Notes: a model not told the origin generated them from the letters alone. A stretch of 64,000 nt of DNA from Sphingosinicella sp. BN140058 (GCF_004135585.1 NZ_CP035501.1:5658501-5722500), one strand, 5' to 3'; shown: positions 37,061-46,869, counted from the stretch's first letter. Program-made: numbers and translations.

Positions 37061-37102
37061 AAAACGACGAAGGCCCCCCTCCCGGTTTCGGGAGGGGGGC
37101 CT
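37061..37102 (-). terminator. intrinsic terminator of the petABC operon
   Basis: On the minus strand, 12 bp after the cytochrome c1 stop, a strong GC hairpin (AGGCCCCCCTCCCG, 3-base loop region, complementary arm) is followed by TTCGTCGTTTT. The layout is a classical Rho-independent terminator separating petC from apt. Confidence 0.85.
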
Positions 37103-37114
37103 CGTTCGGTCGGC

Positions 37115-38050
37115 TCAGAGGTTGACGCCCGCCTCGCGATTGGCGGCGTCGCGCTTGGCCATGTTCTCCGGATCGAGCGGCCCGGTGTGGCGCACCTTCC
37201 GCTTCGCCGAGTGCCAAACGTTCTGGTAAGCGAGGTACGACAGCACGGTAGCGAACAGCAGGAACAGCACCACCGCAATGCCGGCACGGTGACGGTTCTC
37301 GAGCCGCGGCTCCGCCGTCCAGGCGAGGAAGGCCGAGATGTCCGTCGCCATCTGATCGACCGTCGGCTTGGTGCCGTCGGCGAAGGTCACCTGACCGTCG
37401 GCGGTCAGCGGCGGCGGCATCGCGATGTTCAGGTTGGCGAAATAGGGGTTGAAATGAAGCCCCTCACCCGGCCGGTTCTCGGCCGGAAGCGCCTCGCCCT
37501 TCGCATTGCGGTAGGTCGCCGGATCGCGGTAGCCGGTCAGCAGCGAATGGACGTAGGCCGGGCCGTCATGCCGCGCCTTGGTGATCAGCGACAGATCCGG
37601 CGGCAGCGCATTGTTGTTGGCCGCTCGCGCCGCGACCTCGTTGAGGTAAGGGCTCGGGAAGCGGTCGGCCGGCGTCGCCTTTCGGGTGGTCGCCTCGCCG
37701 GTCTTCGGATCGACGTCGGGAACCTCGATCTGCCAGCCAGTGGCGATCGCCTTCACCTCGGCCTCGTTGTAGCCGATCTCTTCGAGATTGCGGAACGAGA
37801 CGAAGGACAGGCTGTGGCAGGAGGAACAGACTTCCTTGAAGACCTGGAAGCCGCGCTGAAGCTGCTGCCGATCATATTTGCCGAATGGGCCGTTGAACGA
37901 GAAGTCGACGTGTCGGGGCGCGAGATGGAACTCGTGCTCCACGCTGACTTCGCGCGGCTGGGTGGCGAAGGCCAAGACGCCGTTGCCGAGAGACCAGCCG
38001 GCGACGACGACGAAGCCGAGGCCGACCAGGAAGGCAATGAGACGAACCAT
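37115..38050 (-). CDS. petC: cytochrome c1 of the bc1 complex
   Basis: 311 residues. An N-terminal signal/anchor ('LIAFLVGLGFVVVAGWSL'), then the haem c site C75-S-S-C78-H79 in 'FKEVCSSCHSLSFVSFRNLEE', 'PPDLSLITKARHDGPAYVHSLLTGY', the methionine ligand region 'NLNIAMPPPL', and a C-terminal membrane anchor ('AGIAVVLFLLFATVLSYLAY'). It transfers electrons from the Rieske centre to soluble or membrane cytochrome c. Third gene of petABC, 15 bp after petB. Confidence 0.97.
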   Translation of the reverse strand: MVRLIAFLVGLGFVVVAGWSLGNGVLAFATQPREVSVEHEFHLAPRHVDFSFNGPFGKYDRQQLQRGFQVFKEVCSSCHSLSFVSFRNLEEIGYNEAEVKAIATGWQIEVPDVDPKTGEATTRKATPADRFPSPYLNEVAARAANNNALPPDLSLITKARHDGPAYVHSLLTGYRDPATYRNAKGEALPAENRPGEGLHFNPYFANLNIAMPPPLTADGQVTFADGTKPTVDQMATDISAFLAWTAEPRLENRHRAGIAVVLFLLFATVLSYLAYQNVWHSAKRKVRHTGPLDPENMAKRDAANREAGVNL

Positions 38051-38065
38051 GATGCGTCTTTCCCC

Positions 38066-39370
38066 TTATTCCGCGGCCGCGGGACGAAGCCCGCCAAGAT
38101 CGGCCGGTGCCGCTTCCTTGTCCTCGCCGTGAAGCACCGATTCCGAGATGGAATTGGGCAGCGGCAGGGTCCGTTCCACCGCCGACAGAATCGGCAGGAT
38201 GATCAGGAAGTGGGCAAAATAGTACATGGTCGCGACCTGGCTGATCATCACGTACGGCTCTTCCGCCGGCGAGCCGCCGACATAGCCGAGCACTACCAGA
38301 TCGAGCATCAGGATCCAGAAGAACTGCTTAAAGCGCGGCCGGTAATTGCCCGAACGGACCGGCGAACGGTCGATCCAGGGGAGGAAGAACAGCATCAGGA
38401 TCGCCGAGAACATGGCGATCACGCCCCACAGTTTCGCCGGGAGAATGAAGTCCACGGTGAATGCGCGCAGGATCGCGTAGAACGGCCAGAAATACCATTC
38501 GGGGACGATATGCGCCGGGGTCGAGAGCGGATTGGCCGGGATGTAATTGTCGGCATGGCCGAGATAGTTCGGCGCGAAAAAGGTGACGAGCGCGAAGAGC
38601 AGCAGGAACACGCCGACGCCGAAGCCGTCCTTCGCCGTGTAGAAGGGATGGAACGGGATCGTGTCCTGCGCCGACTTCACTTCGACGCCGGTCGGGTTGC
38701 TCGATCCGGGAATGTGCAACGCCCAGATGTGGAGGACGATGACGCCGGCGATCACGAACGGCAGCAGATAGTGAAGTGAGAAGAAGCGGTTCAGCGTCGG
38801 CTGGTCGGGCGCGAAGCCGCCGAGCAGCCATTGCTGCACCGGCTCGCCGACGAACGGAATGGCGCCGAACAGGCCGGTGATCACCTTCGCGCCCCAGAAG
38901 CTCATCTGGCCCCAGGGAAGCACGTAGCCCATGAACGCCGTTGCCATCATCAGCAGCAGGATGACGAGGCCGAGCATCCACACCAGTTCGCGCGGCGCCT
39001 TGTAGGATCCGTAGTAAAGGCCGCGGAAGATGTGAATGTAGGTGACCATGAAGAAGAAGCTGGCGCCGTTGGCGTGCGCGTAGCGCAGCAGCCAGCCTTG
39101 GTTGACGTCGCGCATGATGTGCTCGACGGACTGGAAGGCAGCGCCGCCATAGGGAACATAGTGCATCGCCAGGATGATGCCGGTGACGATCTGGACCGTC
39201 AGGGCAAGTCCGGCGAGAACGCCGAAATTCCAGAAATAGTTGAGGTTGCGCGGCACCGGATAGCCGCCGCCGATGGCGCCGTAGACCAGGCGCGGGAGCG
39301 GCAGCCGCTCGTCGAACCAGCGGGTCAGGCCATTCTTGGGTTGATAGGGCTCAGCCCAGGGAAAGCTCAT
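38066..39370 (-). CDS. petB: cytochrome b of the bc1 complex
   Basis: 434 residues with about eight membrane helices. Typical blocks: '[31 protein letters not shown]', '[22 protein letters not shown]', '[23 protein letters not shown]', '[27 protein letters not shown]' and the quinol-site PEWY motif in '[17 protein letters not shown]'. The ATG at 39370 is one base after the petA stop; an in-frame TTG just upstream is rejected. It carries the two b haems. Confidence 0.98.
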   Translation of the reverse strand: MSFPWAEPYQPKNGLTRWFDERLPLPRLVYGAIGGGYPVPRNLNYFWNFGVLAGLALTVQIVTGIILAMHYVPYGGAAFQSVEHIMRDVNQGWLLRYAHANGASFFFMVTYIHIFRGLYYGSYKAPRELVWMLGLVILLLMMATAFMGYVLPWGQMSFWGAKVITGLFGAIPFVGEPVQQWLLGGFAPDQPTLNRFFSLHYLLPFVIAGVIVLHIWALHIPGSSNPTGVEVKSAQDTIPFHPFYTAKDGFGVGVFLLLFALVTFFAPNYLGHADNYIPANPLSTPAHIVPEWYFWPFYAILRAFTVDFILPAKLWGVIAMFSAILMLFFLPWIDRSPVRSGNYRPRFKQFFWILMLDLVVLGYVGGSPAEEPYVMISQVATMYYFAHFLIILPILSAVERTLPLPNSISESVLHGEDKEAAPADLGGLRPAAAE

Positions 39371-39371
39371 C

Positions 39372-39950
39372 TTATGCCACCTCGCCAACGGTGATCACGG
39401 TGTCGGACGTGAACTTGTAAGCCGGAACTTCGAGATTCTTCGGCGCCGGGCCTTTGCGGATGCGGCCGGCCGTGTCGTAGGAAGAACCGTGGCACGGGCA
39501 GAAATAGCCGCCGAACGCGCCGCGATTCTCACCTTCGCCGGCACCGAGCGGAACGCAGCCCAGATGGGTGCACACGCCCATGGTCACCAGCCACTCCGCC
39601 TTGCCAGGCTGGGTCCGCTCGGCGAGCGTCTGCGGATCGCGCAGATCGCCGACGCTGACCGCGTTGGCGGCCTGGATCTCGGCCGGCGTCAGGTGGCGCA
39701 CGAACAAGGGCTGCTTGCGGAAGATCGTCTTGATCGCCTGCCCGGCCTGGATCGCCGACACGTCGACCTCGATCGAAGCCAAGGCGAGCACGTCTGCCGA
39801 CGGGTTCATCTGGTTGATCAGAGGGTAGAGGGTGGCGGCGGCACCGACGCCCGCGGCGCTCACCGCGGCGATATTGATGAAATCGCGGCGGCGCATGCCG
39901 CCATCGGGAGCAGTCGCCAGCGTCCCGTCGCTATGTTCAACCGTCGCCAT
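39372..39950 (-). CDS. petA: ubiquinol-cytochrome c reductase Rieske iron-sulfur subunit
   Basis: 192 residues. Tat-dependent anchor ('[30 protein letters not shown]'), then the Rieske domain with cluster ligands C127/H129 ('VCTHLGCVP') and C151/H154 ('[13 protein letters not shown]'); C132 and C153 form the disulfide. First gene of petABC. The ATG at 39950 has GAAGGA upstream. The 208-bp gap to the divergent trmL gene must hold the operon promoter. Confidence 0.97.
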   Translation of the reverse strand: MATVEHSDGTLATAPDGGMRRRDFINIAAVSAAGVGAAATLYPLINQMNPSADVLALASIEVDVSAIQAGQAIKTIFRKQPLFVRHLTPAEIQAANAVSVGDLRDPQTLAERTQPGKAEWLVTMGVCTHLGCVPLGAGEGENRGAFGGYFCPCHGSSYDTAGRIRKGPAPKNLEVPAYKFTSDTVITVGEVA

Positions 39951-40158
39951 ATTTTCCTTCAGCGGTTCGAACGTTGGACATGCAGGAATACCGACCGTGC
40001 CCGGCGGGCGGAAGGCCTTCTCGCACACGCATCGTCCCGGCAGGCACACTGGCCCGAAGAGACGACTTGCCGGGCCTGATAGACGGGTGGAAGCAGCTTT
40101 GCCAACAGCGATTTTGAACGCCCTGTGAATGCGGTAAGTCCCGTATTACGGGGCCGGG

Positions 40159-40608
40159 ATGCGCATCGCCCTTTATCAGCCCGATCAGGCCGGCAACGTC
40201 GGCACCATCATTCGCCTCGGTGCCTGCCTGGCAACGCCGGTGGATGTGATCGAACCCTGCGGCTTTCCCTTCTCCGACCGGGCGCTGAAGCGTGCCGGCA
40301 TGGACTATGCGGAAGTGGCGACGGTGACTCGCCACCCCTCGTGGGCCGCATTCGCGGCGGCTGATGTCGGCCGGCTGGTGCTGTTCACCACCGCCGCTGC
40401 GGAGCCCCTCCCCGCGATCCGCTTCGCCCTTGGCGACGTCCTGCTGTTCGGATCGGAGAGCAGCGGGGTGCCGCCGGCGGTCCACGCCGCCGCGGCCTTG
40501 CGGGTCCGGATCCCTCAGGCGAGCGGCACGCGCTCCTTGAATCTCGCCGTCGCTGCAGGCATCGGCATTTTCGAAGCCCTGCGACAGACGAACGGATATC
40601 CGCAATGA
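40159..40608 (+). CDS. trmL: tRNA (cytidine(34)-2'-O)-methyltransferase TrmL
   Basis: 149-residue SPOUT (knotted) methyltransferase that 2'-O-methylates the wobble base of tRNA-Leu. Family blocks: 'RIALYQPDQAGNVGTIIRLGACL', 'GFPFSDRALKRAGMDY', 'LLFGSESSGVPPAVH' and the knot 'VRIPQASGTRSLNLAVAAGIGIFEALRQ'. The normal N-terminus is present. The stop overlaps the hemF start as ATGA, a tight coupling. Confidence 0.95.
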   Translation: MRIALYQPDQAGNVGTIIRLGACLATPVDVIEPCGFPFSDRALKRAGMDYAEVATVTRHPSWAAFAAADVGRLVLFTTAAAEPLPAIRFALGDVLLFGSESSGVPPAVHAAAALRVRIPQASGTRSLNLAVAAGIGIFEALRQTNGYPQ

Positions 40609-41447
40609 TCGAGCTGGACGACGAACAGCAGGCGGCACGGACATGGTTCGAATCGCTCCGCGACCGCATCTGCACCGAATTCGAGGCGATCGAGGCCGAG
40701 GCGGGCAGCGATGCGCGATTCGGCTACACGCCCTGGGATCGCGCCGACGAGGCCGGGGCGCCCGGCGGGGGCGGGGTCCGCGGCCTCATGAAGGGCAAGG
40801 TGTTCGAGAAGGTCGGCGTCAACGTCTCCACCGTGGGCGGTGCGTTCAATCCCGATTTCGCGCAGACCATCCACGGCGCCGCCGAGGACCCGCGCTTCTT
40901 CGCGACCGGGATCAGCCTGGTCGCCCACATGGCCAATCCCCACGTTCCGGCCGTGCACATGAACACGCGTTTTCTATGCACCACCAAGCGGTGGTTCGGC
41001 GGCGGCGCCGATCTCAACCCGCCAATTCCCTACGAGGAGGATACGGCGGATTTCCACGCGCGACTGCGCGCCGCCTGCTCGGCGCACGATCAGACCTTCT
41101 ATGAAAAGTTCAGGAAGTGGGCGGACGACTATTTCTACATCCCGCATCGCCAGGTCCATCGCGGCGTCGGCGGCATCTTCTACGATCATCTGGAAGGCCG
41201 CTTCGAGGACACCTTCGCCTTCACCCGCGACGTCGGTGAGGCGTTCCTCGATGTCTTTCCGCGGCTCGTGCGCAGGCGGATGGAGACGCCGTTCACCGAC
41301 GCCGACAAGGCGCGCCAGCTCGAATGGCGCGGGCGTTATGCCGAGTTCAACCTGATCTACGACCGGGGCACCCTGTTCGGCCTCAAGACCGGCGGCAACG
41401 TCGATGCCATTCTGATGAGCCTCCCTCCGCTTGCAACCTGGTCCTGA
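40605..41447 (+). CDS. hemF: oxygen-dependent coproporphyrinogen III oxidase
   Basis: Converts coproporphyrinogen III to protoporphyrinogen IX in haem synthesis. 280 residues. Signature blocks: 'GKVFEKVGVNVSTVGGAF', 'NPHVPAVHMNTRFLCTTKRWFGGGADLNP', 'FYIPHRQVHRGVGGIFYDHLE' and 'RGRYAEFNLIYDRGTLFGLKTGGNVDAILMSLPPLATW'. All are as expected. The ATG overlaps the trmL stop. Together with petABC next door it serves respiration, though on the other strand. Confidence 0.97.
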   Translation: MIELDDEQQAARTWFESLRDRICTEFEAIEAEAGSDARFGYTPWDRADEAGAPGGGGVRGLMKGKVFEKVGVNVSTVGGAFNPDFAQTIHGAAEDPRFFATGISLVAHMANPHVPAVHMNTRFLCTTKRWFGGGADLNPPIPYEEDTADFHARLRAACSAHDQTFYEKFRKWADDYFYIPHRQVHRGVGGIFYDHLEGRFEDTFAFTRDVGEAFLDVFPRLVRRRMETPFTDADKARQLEWRGRYAEFNLIYDRGTLFGLKTGGNVDAILMSLPPLATWS

Positions 41448-41487
41448 GCGGCACGCGCGCCTTGCTGCACAGGAGAAAGTCGAGACC

Positions 41488-42063
41488 ATGCTGACGCAAT
41501 TGCCCGCCGGGCATGTGGGTGCCGTCGTCACCTATCTGGAGATGACGCGCAAGCCGCCGGCGCGGGCGATGCCACCCTCCCCGCTGCGCCTGGAGCGCTG
41601 GAAGACACCGGATCCGGAGCGCTACCGGATTCTCTTCCGCCGGGTCGGCGGCCGCTGGCTCTGGTATTCGCGCCTGCTGATGGAAGACGACACGCTTCGC
41701 GCCGCGATCGGGGAGCTTTGGGCGGTCACCGATCGCGGCATCGAGGTCGGCATGATCGAGCTCGACTTCTCGGTGCCGGGCGATTGCCTGATCCGCTTTC
41801 TCGGCCTGGTTCCCGAGCTTGCCGGCAAGGGTCACGGCAAATGGCTGTTCGGGCAGCTGCTCGCGCTCGCCTGGCGACCAGGCGTCACGCGGCTGAAGGT
41901 CAACACCTGCAGCCTCGATCATCCAGCGGCCCTGCCCGCTTATCTGAGGGCCGGTTTCTCGCCGCGCCGGCGAGCGTTCGAAAGCTTTCCCGATCCGCGC
42001 CTGCTCGGCGTGCTGCCGAGAGACGCGGCACCGCAGATCCCGTTACTCGAAGACGCGGGCTGA
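41488..42063 (+). CDS. GNAT-family N-acetyltransferase
   Basis: 191 residues. The acetyl-CoA loop is in 'LIRFLGLVPELAGKGHGKWLFGQLLALAW' (pattern AGKGHG), preceded by the beta-strand 'EVGMIELDFSVPG' and followed by 'LKVNTCSLDHPAALPAYLRAGF'. Substrate unknown. The ATG at 41488 follows AGGAGAAAG. Its last 21 bases overlap the 3' end of the convergent membrane-protein gene. Confidence 0.88.
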   Translation: MLTQLPAGHVGAVVTYLEMTRKPPARAMPPSPLRLERWKTPDPERYRILFRRVGGRWLWYSRLLMEDDTLRAAIGELWAVTDRGIEVGMIELDFSVPGDCLIRFLGLVPELAGKGHGKWLFGQLLALAWRPGVTRLKVNTCSLDHPAALPAYLRAGFSPRRRAFESFPDPRLLGVLPRDAAPQIPLLEDAG

Positions 42064-42780
42064 GGCGGGAGCTGCGAGATTGCGGTAGATCGCGGCATAA
42101 AGCGTGGTCAGGACCGCAACGAAGGCGGCGCCCGTCGCCGATCCGATGATGAGCGTCAGAAAGCCACCGATCTCGGCGCCCGCGACGAGGCGGAAAATCA
42201 CGCCGAGCAGACCGTTGACGACGAGCATCACGATCATTCCGGCGATCGCGATGACGACAACGAGGCCGAACACCGCCCAGCCATGCCCCTTGGTGATCTC
42301 GAACGTGCGGCGAAGCGCGTCGATCGGGTTGCGACGGTTCTCGGCGACGATCACCGCGCCCAGCGGCGTCAGTCGTCCCGACAGATAGAGGCCCGGCACG
42401 ATCAGCAGCACCAGCCCGATCACCAGGATGATCGAGGACAACATGTTCGCCAGGAAGTAGAAGGGCAGAATGGCGAAGGCCGCCGCGATCGTGCCGCCCA
42501 CCGTCGAATTGCCATCGGGCAGGGCAAGACGAAGAATGGCGAGAACCCCGACCATGTTGAGCAGGTTCTCGATCAGCAGCCAGTGCCAATTGGCTTGCAG
42601 ATATTCGGTCATCGCCGGAACGAGCTGCTGGGGATCGCTGACCACCGGCTGCGGCAGCAGATAGGCAAGAAGCAGGGACGGCAGGAAGATGAACACCCCG
42701 GCCAAGGCCGCGATCAACGATCCGTGCGCGCGGATCATCGCGGCGGTATCGTCCCAAACGGCGCTGTACGAAAACTTCAT
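42043..42780 (-). CDS. polytopic membrane protein, GPDPase-membrane-domain-like
   Basis: 245 residues with about six membrane helices. The segment 'IVPGLYLSGRLTPLGAVIVAENRRNPIDALRRTFEITKGHGWAVFGLVVVIA' resembles the membrane domain seen in glycerophosphodiester phosphodiesterases (PF10110) and related DUF975 proteins; no hydrolase domain is attached. Function unknown. The ATG at 42780 has GGAAGGG upstream; the open frame beyond it is antisense to lipB. It overlaps the GNAT gene tail to tail by 21 bp. Confidence 0.78.
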   Translation of the reverse strand: MKFSYSAVWDDTAAMIRAHGSLIAALAGVFIFLPSLLLAYLLPQPVVSDPQQLVPAMTEYLQANWHWLLIENLLNMVGVLAILRLALPDGNSTVGGTIAAAFAILPFYFLANMLSSIILVIGLVLLIVPGLYLSGRLTPLGAVIVAENRRNPIDALRRTFEITKGHGWAVFGLVVVIAIAGMIVMLVVNGLLGVIFRLVAGAEIGGFLTLIIGSATGAAFVAVLTTLYAAIYRNLAAPASARVFE

Positions 42781-42873
42781 TCTCTGCCCTTCCTTGCTGT
42801 CCGGAACGAATAGCGGCTGGCACGGCGCACGCAAAGGGTTGAAGAGCCGCAGCCGCTGGTGAAGAGGCGGCAT

Positions 42874-43536
42874 ATGAGCGCGGACGACGATATCGAGTGG
42901 CGGGTGACGCCCGGCCTTACCCCTTACCCCGAGGCGCTGGCGGAAATGGAAGAGCGCGCCTCGGCGGTCCGCCGCGGCGAGGCGCGCGAGCTGGTCTGGC
43001 TGCTCGAGCACCCGCCCCTGTTCACCGCCGGCACCAGCGCCGACCCCGCAGAGCTGTTCAATCCGCTCGGCTTTCCCGTCTACGAGGCCGGACGCGGCGG
43101 CCGCTATACCTATCACGGACCAGGACAGCGGGTCGGCTACGTGGTCCTCGATCTCGATCGCCGCGGCCGCGACGTGCGTTGCTACGTCCACTCGCTCGAA
43201 GGCTGGATCATCGACACGCTCGGCGATCTCGGCGTCGCTGCGCACCGTGCGCCTGGGCGGATCGGCATCTGGACGGATCGAAACGGGACGGAAGCGAAGG
43301 TCGGCGCGATCGGCGTACGCGTTCGCCGCTGGGTTACCCTGCACGGCTTCTCGGTGAATCTGACACCGGAACTTTCCCACTTTTCAGGCATAGTGCCGTG
43401 CGGTATTGCCGAGTTCCCGGTGACCAGCCTCGGCGAAATGGGAGTGTCTTGCCGACTTGAACGTTTCGATCTGGCACTGCGGCAGCGGCTTTCGCGTTTT
43501 CTGGTCTCTCTCGAGGGAGGGACTGAGAAGGGTTGA
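42874..43536 (+). CDS. lipB: lipoyl(octanoyl) transferase
   Basis: Transfers octanoate from ACP to lipoyl domains such as GcvH. 220 residues. Catalytic C176 in '[20 protein letters not shown]' and K142 in '[10 protein letters not shown]'; '[22 protein letters not shown]' is the RGG..T.HGPGQ signature. The ATG at 42874 follows GAAGAGG; a GTG 15 bases earlier is less likely. It would supply the lipoyl arm of the glycine cleavage H protein encoded at 6.4 kb. Confidence 0.96.
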   Translation: MSADDDIEWRVTPGLTPYPEALAEMEERASAVRRGEARELVWLLEHPPLFTAGTSADPAELFNPLGFPVYEAGRGGRYTYHGPGQRVGYVVLDLDRRGRDVRCYVHSLEGWIIDTLGDLGVAAHRAPGRIGIWTDRNGTEAKVGAIGVRVRRWVTLHGFSVNLTPELSHFSGIVPCGIAEFPVTSLGEMGVSCRLERFDLALRQRLSRFLVSLEGGTEKG

Positions 43537-43624
43537 GAGCCACCCTCTTTCCGTTTAATGTGTGCAACTGATTTGGCAAAAAAGGGGCCATCCCGTCCAA
43601 ATCGTCAACTAGGGAGTTTCTGGA

Positions 43625-43951
43625 ATGCGTGACCTCTTCAAGAAAGTGATGACTGGTTCGATGGTTGCCGGTGCGGCGCTCGTCGTCGCCGCCTGTGGCG
43701 GCGGTGAAACCGCTGCCGAGAACAACACTGCCGGCAACATCACCGACGAAGGCCTGATGAACACCGGTGACATGACCGGCGTCGACGCCGTCAATGCCAC
43801 GGACGCCAATCTCGGCACGCTCGACACCAACGTCAGCACCGACATGAATGCGACCGGCACCGAGACCATGACCGGCAACACCGGCACGGCGACCGGCACC
43901 GACGCCATGGGCAACACCGGCACCGGCACTGGCAACACCACCGGCATGTAA
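43625..43951 (+). CDS. small Asn/Thr/Gly-rich lipoprotein
   Basis: 108 residues. The leader 'VMTGSMVAGAALVVAACGGG' ends in a lipobox A-A-C. After the cysteine the protein is nearly all N, T, G, D, A and M ('GTETMTGNTGTATGTDAMGNTGTGTGNTTGM' style repeats; no aromatic residue after the leader), so it is probably an unstructured outer-membrane-anchored tail. No function known. TAGGGAG upstream supports the ATG, and a good terminator follows. Confidence 0.7.
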   Translation: MRDLFKKVMTGSMVAGAALVVAACGGGETAAENNTAGNITDEGLMNTGDMTGVDAVNATDANLGTLDTNVSTDMNATGTETMTGNTGTATGTDAMGNTGTGTGNTTGM

Positions 43952-43979
43952 TTGCCGGCTGGCAACAGCCTTTCGGGAA

Positions 43980-44012
43980 GGGCCGTCCGGGGAACCGGGC
44001 GGCCCTTTCTCG
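43980..44012 (+). terminator. intrinsic terminator after the Asn/Thr-rich lipoprotein gene
   Basis: GGGCCGTCCGG, a GGAA loop and CCGGGCGGCCC form an 11-bp stem with one mismatch, followed by TTTCTCGTT. It stands 28 bases after the stop codon. Confidence 0.8.
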
Positions 44013-44240
44013 TTCAAGCGAGGATGCGCGTTCCTGCCAGGTTCAGGCGCAGCTTACGATACCGCAGGGCGCGGCGGGCATCCGAATCACCGTTTGCTGG
44101 TGCGCAAAGCCCTTCCACCTCAGTCGATTAGCGACTAGGTGGTGAACCGTGCCGTCGGCGGGACGGGACTTCGGGTGCCCGGCTGAAGTGGGAACGGCAT
44201 GATGCTAATGATTAAAGGCTGTAGCGGGAGCTCGGGGTCG

Positions 44241-44933
44241 ATGCGTATCAACAGGAAGAACGGCTTTAGCTTCGTCGCCGCACTGGCCGGAACGGTCCTG
44301 GCGGCAATGCCGACAGCGGCTTCGGCCCAGTTGTTCTTCAGTCCGCCCGACTTCAAGCCTGGTTCGATCGAGCCGAGCGATCCGGTCGTCGGACTGCCGA
44401 TCCCCGGCGCCACCCCGGCCGAATATCGCGCCCATCTTCTGTGGAATCTGCGCTCCGGCCTCAACGTCGCCGCACTGCAATGCCAGTTCGCGCCCTATCT
44501 TCGCTCCGTCAGCAACTATAACGGCATTCTCGCCCACCATGCAGCCGAATTGGCGAGCGCCTACACGACGTTGAACGGTTATTTCAAACGCGTGCATGGC
44601 GCCAAGGGTCAGAAGATGTTCGACGATTATTCGACCATGACCTACAACAACTTCTCGACGCTGCAGGGGCAACTCGGCTTCTGCCAGGTCGCCAGCGACA
44701 TCGCGAAGCAGGCGCTGGCGACGCCGAAGGGCCAGCTCTATCCGCTCGGCCAGGCGCGGCTGCGCGAGCTTCGCAACAGCCTTGCGGCGCTGCACGAGCC
44801 CTCCCTCGCCTACAATCCCTACACCATCCGGGTGCCGACGCTGCCGCCGCTCGGCGACGAATGCTGGGACAAGAAGAACCAGCTCCGCGCCAAGTGCGCG
44901 GTTGCCACCACCCAGACCGCGGCGACCCGCTAG
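44241..44933 (+). CDS. exported hypothetical protein (230 aa)
   Basis: Signal peptide 'FSFVAALAGTVLAAMPTAASAQ'. The mature protein is helical-looking, with 'YRAHLLWNLRSGLNVAALQCQFAPYLRSVSNYNGILAHHAAELASAYTTLNGYFKR' and 'TMTYNNFSTLQGQLGFCQVASDIA'; two cysteines (in QCQF and GFCQ) could pair, and two more lie near the end. I believe it is a conserved sphingomonad family but know no function. The ATG at 44241 follows GGGAG. Its TAG stop is the first triplet of a dispersed repeat. Confidence 0.7.
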   Translation: MRINRKNGFSFVAALAGTVLAAMPTAASAQLFFSPPDFKPGSIEPSDPVVGLPIPGATPAEYRAHLLWNLRSGLNVAALQCQFAPYLRSVSNYNGILAHHAAELASAYTTLNGYFKRVHGAKGQKMFDDYSTMTYNNFSTLQGQLGFCQVASDIAKQALATPKGQLYPLGQARLRELRNSLAALHEPSLAYNPYTIRVPTLPPLGDECWDKKNQLRAKCAVATTQTAATR

Positions 44934-45004
44934 GGCGTGATCCAAAACATGATCGACACCTCAGGTCGGAGCAAGACGCTCCGCCCTAAGGTGATCAGGC
45001 TCTA
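44931..45004. repeat. dispersed quasi-palindromic repeat, type A
   Basis: 74-bp element bounded by TAG...CTA, with ends TAGGGCGTGATC and GATCAGGCTCTA. Its reverse complement shares TAGAGCCTGATCACCTTAGG, then GCTCCGACC and GAGGTGTC, with the element at 61238-61300. The first TAG is the stop codon of the upstream gene. Secondary structure could act as terminator. Confidence 0.75.
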
Positions 45005-45037
45005 AGGCGCAGCCGCCGACGCGCCCCGGCCATCGCG

Positions 45038-45442
45038 TCAATCTTCGTCCGGATGGGCAGAGCGATAGGCCTTGCGAGCGCGGTCGTCGACCTTCTCGCC
45101 CTTGCCCCCCAACAGGATGAACCTGCGCCGGATGACGCCGTCGATCGGCTTGCCGTCCTTCATCACGGGATCGGTGAACCAGCCCTTCAAGAAAGAATTG
45201 CAGACGTACCAACGTCGATCCGAACTGCGGATATTGTTGGCGCCCATCCTACAGCGTGTCACCCGACCACGCTTGTTGATGTCGAGCACCATGTCGGCCC
45301 ATTGATCGCCCGGATGCAGCTCCCCGGTCTGCCAAGGCTTCATGGCGCCTGGCTCCGGTCTGCTCCTGGTCGTCTCCAGAGCGGTAGCCGGCGAGGCGAT
45401 GAATATGGTTGCCACAAGGATAAGGCCGCTAATCTTCGTCAA
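45038..45442 (-). CDS. exported hypothetical protein, TonB-C-like
   Basis: 134 residues from a TTG start at 45442, chosen because AGGGGGA sits just upstream and the protein then begins with a clean signal peptide ('LTKISGLILVATIFIASPATALE'). 'WADMVLDINKRGRVTRCRMGANN' is reminiscent of the strand-turn-strand of TonB C-terminal-like domains, and three cysteines are... limited to two (RCRM, VCNS), possibly a disulfide. A GTG at 45487 is an alternative start. Function unknown. Same strand as queE but 100 bp downstream. Confidence 0.6.
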   Translation of the reverse strand: MTKISGLILVATIFIASPATALETTRSRPEPGAMKPWQTGELHPGDQWADMVLDINKRGRVTRCRMGANNIRSSDRRWYVCNSFLKGWFTDPVMKDGKPIDGVIRRRFILLGGKGEKVDDRARKAYRSAHPDED

Positions 45443-45544
45443 TGTGTCCCCCTGTTTGATTTGCCCGATATGACGGAAGAGAACCACGTGGTCAGCGTTC
45501 CGGGAAATTGATCCTACGAGCTCCCATTGCGAGCCGCTGATCGA

Positions 45545-46177
45545 TCAAGGCAGGCCGAGCAGTTTGTGCGTCTGCAGGCTCAGGCGCCAGCGCGGGTTTG
45601 CCATCACGTAGTCGATCGCGGCCTGACGGTTCGAAGCGGCATCGGCAGCGTCCAGCGGCTGGATCAGGAAGTGCCGGAAATCCCACCCCAGCATCGCCTC
45701 CGGATCGATGCCGACCTGGGGCCACACCAGCTTCAATTCGTCGCCGGAGCGCTGGACGATGCTCGTTCCGGCCTTCGGGCTGATGCAGATCCAGTCGATC
45801 CCGTCCGCCGACGCCAGCGTGCCGTTGCTCTCCATTGCGATCTCGAACCCTGCGCCGTGCAGCGCGTCAATCAGTGCGGCATCGAGCTGGAGCATCGGCT
45901 CGCCGCCGGTGACGACGACCAGCCGTCGCGCCATGCTCTCCGCGCCCCAAAGCGCTGCGACCGTATCGACCAGCCTCTCGGCATCGTAGCGCCCGCCATT
46001 CTCACCGTCCGTGCCGACGAAATCGGTGTCGCAGAAAGTGCATTGGGCGGTCGCACGATCCTGCTCGCGTCCCGACCACAGGTTGCAGCCGGCGAAGCGC
46101 AGGAACACTGCCCTCCGTCCCGCCTGCAGCCCTTCTCCCTGAAGGGTCAGGAAGATCTCCTTGACCGCGTAGCTCAT
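45545..46177 (-). CDS. queE: 7-carboxy-7-deazaguanine synthase
   Basis: Radical SAM enzyme of queuosine (preQ0) synthesis. 210 residues. The cluster motif is the extended QueE type: C in '[10 protein letters not shown]', then after 14 residues C-T-F-C in '[12 protein letters not shown]'. '[11 protein letters not shown]' is the SAM-binding GGEP motif. '[11 protein letters not shown]' opens the protein. The ATG at 46177 overlaps the queC stop as ATGA. Confidence 0.95.
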   Translation of the reverse strand: MSYAVKEIFLTLQGEGLQAGRRAVFLRFAGCNLWSGREQDRATAQCTFCDTDFVGTDGENGGRYDAERLVDTVAALWGAESMARRLVVVTGGEPMLQLDAALIDALHGAGFEIAMESNGTLASADGIDWICISPKAGTSIVQRSGDELKLVWPQVGIDPEAMLGWDFRHFLIQPLDAADAASNRQAAIDYVMANPRWRLSLQTHKLLGLP

Positions 46178-46869
46178 GGCCGTGCGGCGTAGCGGGTGGG
46201 ATCGGCAAGGCCGGCTTCCTCGAAGCCTTTCGCCCGCAGCCGGCAGCTGTCGCAGAAACCGCAATGCTCGCCGCGCGGCGTCGGATCGTAGCAGGACCAG
46301 CTGATCCCGGCATCGAGCCCGAGCCGTGCTGCCTCCTTGGCGATGTCGGCCTTGGTCATGTGCTGAAGCGGCGCGTGGATCCGGAACCGGTCGCCTTCCG
46401 CACCCGCCTTGGTGCCGAGCGAGGCGACATGCTCGAAGGCGGCGATGAAGTCCGGGCGGCAATCGGGATAGCCCGAATAATCCAGCGCGTTGACGCCGAT
46501 GAACAGGTCGCGTGCGCCGGCCGCCTCCGCCCAGCCGAGGGCAAGCGAGAGGAAGATGGTGTTGCGTGCGGGAACATAGGTGACGGGCACCTCGTCCTCG
46601 GCGGCGACGCCGCTCTTCGGCACGTCGATGTCGGCGGTGAGCGCCGACCCACCGAAGGCGGTGAGATCGAGCGGAAGCACGATGTGCCGCACCGCGCCGA
46701 GCGCCGCAGCGACCCGCGCGGCGGCCTCCAGCTCGATCCGGTGGCGTTGTCCATAATCGATGGTGAGCGCGAACAGCGCAAAGCCGGCCTCGCGGGCGTG
46801 GGCCGCTGATACCATGGAGTCGAGGCCGCCGGAGACGAGGGCGACGGCATTGCGGGCGTTGGAGGTCAT
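46174..46869 (-). CDS. queC: 7-cyano-7-deazaguanine synthase
   Basis: ATP-dependent enzyme that turns carboxy-deazaguanine into preQ0. 231 residues. PP-loop '[16 protein letters not shown]', '[13 protein letters not shown]', '[18 protein letters not shown]', '[16 protein letters not shown]', and zinc cysteines in '[22 protein letters not shown]'. The ATG at 46869 is the normal start. First gene of the queC-queE pair. No preQ1 riboswitch was found upstream. Confidence 0.96.
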   Translation of the reverse strand: MTSNARNAVALVSGGLDSMVSAAHAREAGFALFALTIDYGQRHRIELEAAARVAAALGAVRHIVLPLDLTAFGGSALTADIDVPKSGVAAEDEVPVTYVPARNTIFLSLALGWAEAAGARDLFIGVNALDYSGYPDCRPDFIAAFEHVASLGTKAGAEGDRFRIHAPLQHMTKADIAKEAARLGLDAGISWSCYDPTPRGEHCGFCDSCRLRAKGFEEAGLADPTRYAARP

